From contig CALCHI010000075.1 of the NCBI GenBank assembly GCA_937901285.1, positions 1 through 20,200 of the forward strand: a DNA stretch of 20,200 nucleotides, given 5' to 3'. Positions 8,381 to 15,668 of this stretch are shown here, in pieces. This stretch comes from UBA8437 sp003445035 (lineage in GTDB: Bacteria; Planctomycetota; Planctomycetia; Planctomycetales; Planctomycetaceae). Under the pieces are notes generated by a model. It did no database searches. It saw only the letters and a list, made by a program, of their open reading frames with translations, and was not told where the DNA came from. Each line of letters opens with the position of its first letter. The stretch's first letter is position 1. The position numbers and the translations under genes were made by a program.

Positions 8381-9619
8381 ATGACGACCGAGTTGCAAGA
8401 TCCCCGGATCGTCGAATACGACGTTCGCACCGACGAGATGCTTGTCAACATGGGGCCTCAGCACCCCAGCACCCATGGTGTGCTGCGACTGCTGCTGCGA
8501 ACCGACGGAGAGATCGTCCACGAGGTCACTCCGCACCTGGGCTACCTGCATCGTTGTGCGGAGAAGATCGGCGAGAACCTCGCACCGCCACAGTGGGTGC
8601 CCTACACCGACCGGATGGACTACCTGGCCGGGATGAACATGAACCTCGGCATGTCACTGGCTGTCGAGAAACTTGTGGGGATGGAACTGTCCGAGAAGGC
8701 CCAGGTCATTCGCGTGCTGATTGCCGAGTTGGGACGTGTTGCCAGCCACCTGGTCGGCATGGGAGCTTACGGACTCGACCTGGGCACCTTCAGCCCCTTC
8801 CTGTGGGCGTTCCGCGAACGCGAGATCGTGCTGGACCTTTTCGAAGAGGTGTGCGGGGCCCGGCTGACCTACAGCTACATCACCCCCGGCGGTGCCACAC
8901 ACGACCTGCCCAGTTCGATCAACCTGCCCCCGGGACTCGCCGCACTGACCAACCAGTCCCCCGACACCACCGTCTCGTGGACCGACGCCCTGACGCAATT
9001 CCTCAACTGGCTCGAACCCAGGATTGAGGAATACCACACGCTGCTGACACGAAACCAGATCTTCATCAAGCGGACCGCCGGCCTCGGAGTGCTTTCGCCG
9101 GAAATGGCCAAGAGCTTCGGATGCACCGGCCCGGTTCTGCGGGGCAGTGGGGTCGACTGGGACCTCCGCCGCGACGGCGAGGAGATCTACACGGGAATGT
9201 ACCAGGGATACGACTTCGACATCCCGGTGGCCCCCTTCGATGCCGCTCCACCCGAGGCTGTCCTCGGTGACAACTGGTGCCGCTTCTACGTGAGGATGAT
9301 GGAAGTGGTGCAGTCGATTCATCTGGTGCGACAGGCCATCGAAAAGTACGCCACCGCAGAAGGCAACTACCGCGAAACATTCAAGCTGGCCACCAAGCTG
9401 CCAGTTGACGAGTGCTACCTGGAAACAGAATGCCCGCGAGGGCAGATGGGCTTCTACCTGGTCGGAGACGGCAGCAGCGAGCCGTTCCGGGCACGAGCCA
9501 AGAGTTCCTGCTTCTGCAACCTCGCCGTCACCTCGCCACTCTCTGAAGGGTTTTTGCTGGCCGACATCCCGGCGATCGTCGGCTCGCTCGATGTCGTCAT
9601 GGGCGAGATCGACCGGTAG
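8381..9619 (+). CDS. nuoD: NADH-quinone oxidoreductase subunit D
   Basis: 412 residues, a normal length for NuoD (49-kDa subunit). It forms the quinone-reduction pocket of complex I together with NuoB and is evolutionarily related to the large subunit of NiFe hydrogenases. Seen in sequence: NMGPQHPSTHGVLRLLL (23-39) with the quinone-contacting His region, LGYLHRCAEKIGE, YTDRMDYLAGMN, the TPGGATHDLP region, and the C-terminal DIPAIVGSLDVVMGEIDR, which is the family end. The ATG at 8381 is chosen because the upstream in-frame extension to 8261 overlaps nuoC and is not protein-like. It is the last nuo gene here; the next gene is unrelated and 152 bases away. Confidence 0.97.
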   Translation: MTTELQDPRIVEYDVRTDEMLVNMGPQHPSTHGVLRLLLRTDGEIVHEVTPHLGYLHRCAEKIGENLAPPQWVPYTDRMDYLAGMNMNLGMSLAVEKLVGMELSEKAQVIRVLIAELGRVASHLVGMGAYGLDLGTFSPFLWAFREREIVLDLFEEVCGARLTYSYITPGGATHDLPSSINLPPGLAALTNQSPDTTVSWTDALTQFLNWLEPRIEEYHTLLTRNQIFIKRTAGLGVLSPEMAKSFGCTGPVLRGSGVDWDLRRDGEEIYTGMYQGYDFDIPVAPFDAAPPEAVLGDNWCRFYVRMMEVVQSIHLVRQAIEKYATAEGNYRETFKLATKLPVDECYLETECPRGQMGFYLVGDGSSEPFRARAKSSCFCNLAVTSPLSEGFLLADIPAIVGSLDVVMGEIDR

Positions 9620-9705
9620 CCGGATTTCCCATTCGACGCAGGCTCCCGGACTCCCAACGCGGTGCCGGGACAGCAATCTCCAGGGACAGCTCACCCGGGT
9701 TGCGG

Positions 9706-9734
9706 TGGATCGAAGTCCCCGCTTCGCCTAAACT
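9706..9734 (+). promoter_or_regulatory. Weak candidate promoter of the S41 protease gene
   Basis: TGGATC (9706-9711), 17 bases, TAAACT (9729-9734), ending 37 bases before the ATG at 9772. It is a partial match to consensus only. A clear GGAG ribosome binding site (9762-9765) follows, 6 bases before the ATG. Confidence 0.3.
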
Positions 9735-9771
9735 CACTGCCAAGTACACACTTGCTCCTTCGGAGATCAGC

Positions 9772-11433
9772 ATGAGCCGGTTGTTTGCGATCCCCCCGGT
9801 GTCCCCGCTCCGCTCGCGCATTGCCACCGGGTTGGTGGCGGTGCTGCTGGCACTACTGCTGGTGCCCTCGGCCGCGATTCTTGCCGCCGACAACGACGAG
9901 GCGAAGAAAAAGGCCGGCCAGCCCAGTGAAGAGGAAATCCTGCTGTTGATGCGGATGTTCTCCGAGACCTTCGAGCAGATCGAACGGAATTACGTCAAGG
10001 GAATCGACCGCCGCCGACTGGTCGAAGCCGCCATTCGCGGAATGCTCAAGGAACTCGACCAGTACTCCAACTACATCAGCCCCGACCAGATTTCACGGTT
10101 CCAGCAAAGCGTCAGCCAACAGTTTGGCGGAATCGGGATCCAGGTCCGGCCCGACCTGGTCGTCGCCACGCCGCTGGCCGGATCCCCTGCCTACAAGGCG
10201 GGCATCAAGGCCGGGGACCGGATCGTCGAAATCGACGGCAAGCAGGCATCGACCTTTCCGGAGAATCGAAAGCTGGAAACAGCCGTTTCGCTGATGAAGG
10301 GAAAGGCCGGAGACCCGGTCACGCTGGGCATCCGCCGCACCGGCGTCAAGGACGTGATCAAGATCACCGTCAAGCGGGCCATCGTCCAGGTACCGACAGT
10401 GATGGGTGACGCCTTCGGCAAAGACGACCAGTGGAGGTTCATGCTCGATGACAAACAGAAGATCGGTTACGTGCGATTGACCCACTTCGCTCGCCGCACG
10501 GCTGACGAACTCTCGGCCGCTCTGGGCCGGCTCAAGAAGCAGGGCATGAAGGCGCTGGTCATCGATCTCCGCTTCAATCCCGGAGGACTGCTCAGCCAGG
10601 CCACCCGCATCTCCGACATGTTCATCGATAAGGGCCGCATCGTCAGCACCAAGGGCCGCAACGTCCGCGAACGCATCTGGGACGCGACCAAGCCGGGCAC
10701 ACACAGCGGTTTCCCCATCGCCATTCTGGTCAACCACTTCAGCGCCTCGGCCAGCGAAATCCTCAGCGCCTGCCTGCAAGATCACAAGCGAGCCGTGATC
10801 GTCGGAGAAAGGACCTGGGGCAAGGGGAGCGTCCAGAACGTGATCCAGCTCGAAGGCGGCTCCAGTGCACTGAAACTGACCACCGCCAGCTACCATCGCC
10901 CCAGCGGACGCAACATCCATCGCTTCCCCAACAGCAAGCCGACCGATGTCTGGGGCGTGATGCCCGACAAGGGGCTGGAAGTCAAGATGTCACGCCTCGA
11001 CATGATCCGGTACCAGGAGTACCGGAGAAAACGCGACGTGATCCAGGACGGAGGCCCACCCAAGAGTGACTTCGTCGACAGCCAACTCGCCAAGGCCGTC
11101 GCCCACCTCAACGGGACCCTCAACCCCAAGCCCAAGCCCAAGGACGACAAGAAGAAGTCCAAGGACAAGAAGAAGGGCGACAAAAAGAAGCCCAAGGACA
11201 AGAAGAAGGACGACAAGAAGAAGCCCAAGGGCAAGAAGAAGGGCGACAAAAAGAAGCCCGAGGACAAGAAGAAGGGCGACAAGAAGAAGCCCACCGGAAA
11301 CAACAAGGGCGACAAACCGGAAAAGAAGACATCGGACAAGGATGCCGAGCAGAGCCTGCGTTTTCGCCCGGCCGCTGCTCCCTCGCGAGTCCGCGGATTG
11401 CCGCTGTTTCGTCTCCCCGACCCGGTCGGCTAG
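9772..11433 (+). CDS. S41 C-terminal processing peptidase with Lys-rich tail
   Basis: 553 residues, related to Prc/CtpA proteases, which cut exported proteins near their C-termini. Order of parts: hydrophobic signal/anchor (about 18-39, ending AILAAD), N-terminal helices, PDZ domain (about 118-200; FGGIGIQV, AGIKAGDRIVEIDG), S41 core (about 230-420), then a highly charged tail. The Ser-Lys pair is present: S326 in NHFSASASEI and K351 in TWGKGSVQ, with Q355, at the same spacing as S430/K455/Q459 of E. coli Prc. The tail (about 450-525) holds an 11-residue Lys-rich repeat, then ends in RFRPAAAPSRVRGLPLFRLPDPVG. The ATG at 9772 has a GGAG ribosome binding site 6 bases upstream; the frame opens earlier at 9700 but without support. 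tsaD follows after 16 bases. Confidence 0.92.
   Translation: MSRLFAIPPVSPLRSRIATGLVAVLLALLLVPSAAILAADNDEAKKKAGQPSEEEILLLMRMFSETFEQIERNYVKGIDRRRLVEAAIRGMLKELDQYSNYISPDQISRFQQSVSQQFGGIGIQVRPDLVVATPLAGSPAYKAGIKAGDRIVEIDGKQASTFPENRKLETAVSLMKGKAGDPVTLGIRRTGVKDVIKITVKRAIVQVPTVMGDAFGKDDQWRFMLDDKQKIGYVRLTHFARRTADELSAALGRLKKQGMKALVIDLRFNPGGLLSQATRISDMFIDKGRIVSTKGRNVRERIWDATKPGTHSGFPIAILVNHFSASASEILSACLQDHKRAVIVGERTWGKGSVQNVIQLEGGSSALKLTTASYHRPSGRNIHRFPNSKPTDVWGVMPDKGLEVKMSRLDMIRYQEYRRKRDVIQDGGPPKSDFVDSQLAKAVAHLNGTLNPKPKPKDDKKKSKDKKKGDKKKPKDKKKDDKKKPKGKKKGDKKKPEDKKKGDKKKPTGNNKGDKPEKKTSDKDAEQSLRFRPAAAPSRVRGLPLFRLPDPVG
11146..11310 (+). repeat. 33-bp coding tandem repeat, five units (Lys-rich)
   Basis: Five head-to-tail units of 33 bases start at 11146, 11179, 11212, 11245 and 11278, each encoding a version of DKKKPKDKKKG. 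The first four are nearly identical and the fifth has degenerated (DKKKPTGNNKG). The unit is in frame, so copy-number change would shorten or lengthen the protease tail without breaking it. Confidence 0.85.
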
Positions 11434-11449
11434 AAGGGCTCCGCTTCTC

Positions 11450-12493
11450 GTGTCGGCCGCCTGTGATCATGGCCAGCTGCTGCTGGCCATCGAGTCGAGT
11501 TGTGATGAAACGGCGGCGGCGGTGATCGACCGCCGCCTCAAAGTTCTCTCCAACGTCGTCTCCTCCCAGGTCGATCTCCACGCCGAGTTCGGCGGAGTGG
11601 TCCCCGAGATCGCCTCGCGGGCGCACCTGGTCAACATTCTGCCGGTCCTCGACCGGGCACTCTCCGAAGCCACTGCCACGCTGGAGGACATCACCGCTGT
11701 GGCGGTCGTCACCGAGCCGGGCCTGGTCGGGTCACTGCTGGTGGGGCTGACGGCCGCCAAGGCCCTCTGCCTGGCCCACGGCATGCCACTGGTGCCAGTG
11801 CACCACATCGAGGCTCACCTCTACGCCTGCCGGATGACGGCGGACCGGGATGTCTACCCCGCCGTGGGCCTGGTTGTCAGTGGTGGCCACACCAGTCTCT
11901 ACGACTGCCGGGGACCACTGGACACCGAGCTCGTCGGCTCAACGATCGATGACGCCGCCGGGGAAGCCTTCGACAAGGTTGCCCAGTTGCTGAGACTCGG
12001 TTATCCGGGGGGGCCACACATCGAACGAGCCGCCACCGGGGGCCGCCCCGGCGAGATCGATTTGCCGCGGCCACTGCTGGCCGATCCCGGACTCGACTTC
12101 AGCTTCAGCGGACTCAAGACCGCCGTCCGTTACCAGGTCCTTGGTGTGCCCGGCAGCGGCCGCACCCAACCGGAGCTGACACCCGATCGGACCGCCGACC
12201 TCGCCGCGTCGTTCCAGGCCGCCGTAGTGGATTGCCTGGTCCACCGGTGCCGTCGGGCCCTGGAACAACTCAAGCACCCCCGACTGCTTGTCGGTGGCGG
12301 TGTCGCCGCCAACCAGACGCTCCGCGCAGCGCTGGCCGAGATGTGTGAAGGCCAGGGTGTCGACTTGCACATCGCGGCCCCTGAATTGTGCACCGACAAC
12401 GCCGCGATGGCCGCCCTGGGCTGGGAAAGACTCGACGCCGGCCACACCGCCGGACTCGACATCGATGTCACCCCAGGACTGATCCGTCGCTGA
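11450..12493 (+). CDS. tsaD: tRNA t6A37 threonylcarbamoyltransferase
   Basis: 347 residues with the GTG start at 11450, the normal TsaD length. TsaD transfers the threonylcarbamoyl group to A37 of tRNAs that read ANN codons, working with TsaB and TsaE. Seen: LLLAIESSCDETAAAV (10-25), VVPEIASRAH, the metal ligands H119 and H123 in HHIEAH, VVSGGHT, the GEAFDK segment, GGGVAANQTLR, and D316 in CTDNAAM as third metal ligand. The frame stays open far upstream through the protease tail in another frame, but TsaD homology begins at LLLAIESS, and GTG 11450 is the last start before it. AGAAGG (11432-11437) is a possible, rather distant ribosome binding site. It lies 16 bases after the protease stop, so co-transcription is likely. 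The nearby tRNA-Ile(GAU) at 20116 would be one of its substrates. Confidence 0.96.
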   Translation: MSAACDHGQLLLAIESSCDETAAAVIDRRLKVLSNVVSSQVDLHAEFGGVVPEIASRAHLVNILPVLDRALSEATATLEDITAVAVVTEPGLVGSLLVGLTAAKALCLAHGMPLVPVHHIEAHLYACRMTADRDVYPAVGLVVSGGHTSLYDCRGPLDTELVGSTIDDAAGEAFDKVAQLLRLGYPGGPHIERAATGGRPGEIDLPRPLLADPGLDFSFSGLKTAVRYQVLGVPGSGRTQPELTPDRTADLAASFQAAVVDCLVHRCRRALEQLKHPRLLVGGGVAANQTLRAALAEMCEGQGVDLHIAAPELCTDNAAMAALGWERLDAGHTAGLDIDVTPGLIRR

Positions 12494-12588
12494 CAGCCTC
12501 CTCTTGCCGGACTCGCCACACGTCTCCATCCCGATTCGTGTCAACCGGACCGCGACCGAGAGAATTGCCCCTGCCTTGAGACTGTCTG

Positions 12589-12616
12589 TTCAGTTTTCCT
12601 ACGAGTCGGCTAGAAT
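12589..12616 (+). promoter_or_regulatory. Candidate promoter of the thioredoxin-NHL gene
   Basis: TTCAGT (12589-12594), 16 bases, TAGAAT (12611-12616), about 50 bases before the GTG at 12667. The ribosome binding site AGGGGAG (12651-12657) lies 9 bases before that GTG and supports this start. The gap 12494-12666 is otherwise unremarkable. Confidence 0.4.
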
Positions 12617-12666
12617 CGATCTATTCGGCCTGGGCGACCCGGGTCCGCAGAGGGGAGAAAACTGCC

Positions 12667-14280
12667 GTGAAACGACGACTGACCCTGCCCGTCATCCTGG
12701 CCCTGGCAATCCTGCTGGCTCCCTACACGGCGTCAACCGCCCGGGCGCAGAAAAAGACCCGCCGCATCCCGTCCCGCTCGCTGGCCGGAGCCACCGGATA
12801 TCTCAATACGTCCCGCCCGATCGATCTCCGCGACCTCCGCGGCAAGGTCGTGCTGTTGGACTTCTGGACCTACTGCTGCATCAACTGCATGCACATCCTG
12901 CCGATGCTGAAGCAACTCGAGGAGAAGTACCCCAACCAACTGGTGGTCATCGGAGTGCACTCGCCGAAATTCAACACCGAGAAAGATATCGAGAACATCC
13001 GCCGCGCTGTCCTGAGGTACGAAATCACCCACCCGGTCATCAACGACAGCAACAAGGCGATCTGGCGGCGGTACAACATCAACTTCTGGCCGACAATGAT
13101 CCTGATCGACCCCGAGGGGTACGTCTGTGGAATCCGACGGGGCGAGGCGCCGTTCAAGGTGATCGACAAGGAGGTCGCCAAGCAGGTCCGAATCCACAAG
13201 CAGAAGGGCACACTCAACGAGACGCCCATCCGTTGGGACCTCGAACTCAACAAGCAGCAGCGGACCTCACTGCGGTTTCCCGGCAAGGTGATCGTCGACC
13301 CGACCGGACAGCGGCTGGTGATAGCCGACAGTGGAAACCATCGGCTGATCGTCACCGACCCCGCGGGCCGGAAGACGACGGTGATCGGGACGGGCCGACC
13401 GGGCCGTAAGGACGGCCCGCTGGCGGACGCCTCGTTCAATGACCCCCAGGGAATGATCTTCGACGGCGACACGCTTTACGTCGCCGACAACCTCAACCAC
13501 CTCATTCGCAAGGTCGATCTCAAGGCCGGCCAGGTCACCACCATCGCCGGCACGGGCAAGATGCTGACCAGCTACGCCAAGCTGCGGCGGCGGAGCAACA
13601 CCCCCACACGTTACGCCCTCTCAAACCCGTGGGACCTCGCCCTGGTCAAACAACGGCTCTACATCGCCATGGCCGGGACCCACCAACTGGTCATGCTCAA
13701 CCTCGCCACCAACACGATCGTCCCTTACTCGGGCAACGGGACCGAGGATGTCCGAGACGGCACCCTGACCAAGAGTTGCCACGCTCAGCCCAGCGGCCTG
13801 GCCACCGACGGCCGACACCTGTTTGTTGTCGACAGTGAAGGCAGTTCTCTCCGAGCGGTCTCGTTGCCGCCGGGCAACAACGTGAGCACGCTGGTCGGAA
13901 CCACCGGTCTGCCGATGTTCAAGAGCCTGTTCGCCTTCGGAGACCAGGACGGCCGAGGCTCGGGCGTGCGACTGCAACACCCGATCGGCGTGGCCTATGC
14001 CGACGGCCGGATCTATGTCGCCGACACCTACAACCACAAGATCAAGCTCGTCGATCCGGGGTCGCGAAACTGCGTGACCCTAATCGGCCAATCACGTCGA
14101 GGCAATTCGCTCCAGCCCCTGCAGCTTCACGAGCCGGCCGGTGTCGCCGTTCACGGAAACACTCTCTACATCGCCGACACGAACAATCACCGCGTCGTGA
14201 CGTTGGACCTCGCCAGCCGCCAGGCCCGCGCGTTGACCATCGAGGGGCTCCAGCCACCACCCCGAACAGCCGCCAGGTGA
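12667..14280 (+). CDS. Secreted thioredoxin-like protein with NHL beta-propeller
   Basis: 537 residues. A signal peptide (about 1-27, ending STARA) sends it across the membrane. A TlpA-like thioredoxin domain follows (about 45-190) with active-site region WTYCCINCMHILP: C71-I-N-C74 is the CxxC, preceded by an additional C70. From about 205 on there is a beta-propeller of NHL repeats, with recurring GLxxDGxxLYVADxxNHxIxxxD-type strings (for example VIADSGNHRL, LYVADNLNHLIRKVD, IYVADTYNHKIKLVD, LYIADTNNHRV). This order is that of animal NHLRC2 and many bacterial homologues; the substrate is not established. Start: GTG 12667 with a good AGGGGAG site. It ends 3 bases before the stop of the convergent gene. 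A redox or scaffold role in the envelope is inferred. Confidence 0.9.
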   Translation: MKRRLTLPVILALAILLAPYTASTARAQKKTRRIPSRSLAGATGYLNTSRPIDLRDLRGKVVLLDFWTYCCINCMHILPMLKQLEEKYPNQLVVIGVHSPKFNTEKDIENIRRAVLRYEITHPVINDSNKAIWRRYNINFWPTMILIDPEGYVCGIRRGEAPFKVIDKEVAKQVRIHKQKGTLNETPIRWDLELNKQQRTSLRFPGKVIVDPTGQRLVIADSGNHRLIVTDPAGRKTTVIGTGRPGRKDGPLADASFNDPQGMIFDGDTLYVADNLNHLIRKVDLKAGQVTTIAGTGKMLTSYAKLRRRSNTPTRYALSNPWDLALVKQRLYIAMAGTHQLVMLNLATNTIVPYSGNGTEDVRDGTLTKSCHAQPSGLATDGRHLFVVDSEGSSLRAVSLPPGNNVSTLVGTTGLPMFKSLFAFGDQDGRGSGVRLQHPIGVAYADGRIYVADTYNHKIKLVDPGSRNCVTLIGQSRRGNSLQPLQLHEPAGVAVHGNTLYIADTNNHRVVTLDLASRQARALTIEGLQPPPRTAAR

Positions 14281-14283
14281 CCG

Positions 14284-15660
14284 CTACCGCCTGAAACTGA
14301 ATGTCGCCACGTCGATAATGCTGCTGAAAACAGCGTTGACGGTCAGGCGGACGTAGCGGCGGTCACCAGAAACGACCGCAAGGGTCGTGTTGGCCACGCC
14401 CTCGGAAATCATCGATATCACCGGCGTATAACCGACCCCCCGGCGACGGCCCCGCCGGCCGGCACCGTTGGGCCGTTCGGACGAAGAGCCGAAACGGAAC
14501 GGACGTCCGCCACGACGCTTGTTGCCACGGGCGGTGGCGAACTCGTCGCGGCCACGGGGCAGGGGATCCGACAGTTTTTCACGCCGCCCCTTCTGCAAGC
14601 TCAGCCGCACCACCTTGCGGCGATCGTCGAAGACCACCGGGTGTGTGTGGGTTTGCTCGTGATCGGTGCCGACGTACCGGCGAATCGTCAACTGGGCCCG
14701 CTTGCCGACAATGTCCCCGTCGACATGGTTGATCGACAACCGGTATTCCCCCGGAGCGGCAAACGCACAGACGTATTCCTCGTAACAGTTGCGTTGCACA
14801 GGCCCGAACCCATCGTGGACCAGCACACCTCCTGAGCGGGTCTGGCGATGATCAAAGTGGCAGACCGTTCCCAGCGGCTCGTCAATCTGCAGATCGAGTT
14901 CCCCCTGTCCGTTCCACGAAAGTGTCACGATGAGGTCTCGCTGATGAGCAGCAGCCACCGCCATTTCCAGCTCTCCGGCCCGCTCCTTGTCCCCCGCTTT
15001 CCTCAGGGCCGCGGCAGCATCCGACGCCGCAGCAGCGGCGGCCCGGTGACGACTTCTGTAATCGGACGGCCAGGTGTAAGTCAGGATGCCCGTCGAAGCC
15101 CACTGAACCGCATCGTAGTCCTTCAGCCGTTCAGCCAACTTCAGTCCCAGTGCGTAGGGTTCCGGGCGAGTCGGCGAGATTTTCGAAGCCTGTCGGTAGA
15201 GCAACAACGCTCGATCATTGACCCCGAAGCGTGACAGGTAGGCAGCCGAAAGCAGCATGTTGGGGACATCGGTGGCCGTGAAATCGACACGAGACAGCAA
15301 CACTCGTTCAATGGCCGACTTGGGTCGCCCGGCGATCTGCATCGACATCGCCAGCACATCGTACATCCAGGGCTGCGACTGACCGACGATCAACGCCTCG
15401 TTGATCGCGGCAATCACGTGCTCGTGCTTCCGCTGTCGGTGCAGTCGCAACACCAGCGTCGTGAAGGCGGTGTGTGACGGGCGATTCTTTTCGAAGTACG
15501 CCCGCCAGACCTCTTCCGGAGTGCCCGATCCCAGATCGACCCCGAGGCCGGATCGTGGGCTGTTGGCCGTTCGGCCTCGCGACCCCGGCCGCGTCTTGGC
15601 CGCCGGGGAAGTCGAGGCCGGTTGTTGGGCCGTCCGCTTCAGCGAAGAACGGTCACCCGT
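14284..15660 (-). CDS. Helical-repeat/YfaP-like reading frame, probable -1 frame extension of the VWA gene
   Basis: The frame is open from 15666 down to the stop at 14284 but has no ATG, GTG or TTG until the GTG at 15453, and that GTG lacks a ribosome binding site. From 15660 it encodes 458 residues: a low-complexity linker, then TPEEVWRAYFEKNRPSHTAF, which starts an alpha-helical, TPR-like region upstream of the GTG. Numbered from the GTG, the helical region reaches about residue 170. Residues about 172-290 (VTLSWNGQGELDLQIDEP, CHFDHRQTRSGG, YVCAFAAPGEYRLSINH) resemble the YfaP/DUF2135 domain. After a basic linker the protein ends GYTPVISMISEGVANTTLAV...DRRYVRLTVNAVFSSI, a tail I associate with planctomycetal secretin-like proteins. 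I read it as the C-terminal part of the upstream VWA protein, reached by a -1 shift at the A9 run; an independent 389-aa gene from GTG 15453 remains possible. Confidence 0.7.
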   Translation of the reverse strand, partial: TGDRSSLKRTAQQPASTSPAAKTRPGSRGRTANSPRSGLGVDLGSGTPEEVWRAYFEKNRPSHTAFTTLVLRLHRQRKHEHVIAAINEALIVGQSQPWMYDVLAMSMQIAGRPKSAIERVLLSRVDFTATDVPNMLLSAAYLSRFGVNDRALLLYRQASKISPTRPEPYALGLKLAERLKDYDAVQWASTGILTYTWPSDYRSRHRAAAAAASDAAAALRKAGDKERAGELEMAVAAAHQRDLIVTLSWNGQGELDLQIDEPLGTVCHFDHRQTRSGGVLVHDGFGPVQRNCYEEYVCAFAAPGEYRLSINHVDGDIVGKRAQLTIRRYVGTDHEQTHTHPVVFDDRRKVVRLSLQKGRREKLSDPLPRGRDEFATARGNKRRGGRPFRFGSSSERPNGAGRRGRRRGVGYTPVISMISEGVANTTLAVVSGDRRYVRLTVNAVFSSIIDVATFSFRR

Positions 15661-15668
15661 TTTTTTTT
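15634..15668 (-). other. Candidate -1 frameshift/slippage site (A9 run plus hairpin)
   Basis: On the coding strand the VWA frame reads GGT AAA AAA AAA CGG, an unbroken run of nine A (15668-15660). A one-base backward slip after the third AAA gives ACG GGT GAC and enters the downstream frame. Seven bases after the run, CCG-TT-CTTC-GCT-GAAG-CGG (15652-15634) can fold into a 7-bp hairpin with a 2-base bulge. The zero-frame TGA (15641-15639) lies in its loop and stem. This arrangement fits an A-AAA-AAA slippery heptamer with a stimulatory structure; transcript slippage or a sequencing indel would look the same. Confidence 0.55.

Noticed and set aside
11146..11310. CRISPR-like array from regularly spaced repeats
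   Set aside because: The 33-bp units are contiguous, in frame and encode protein; there are no spacers.
11066..11449. Upstream extension of tsaD through the protease tail
   Set aside because: The encoded sequence is the repeat region read out of frame (TRRRATKRSPR...) and TsaD homology begins only after the GTG at 11450.
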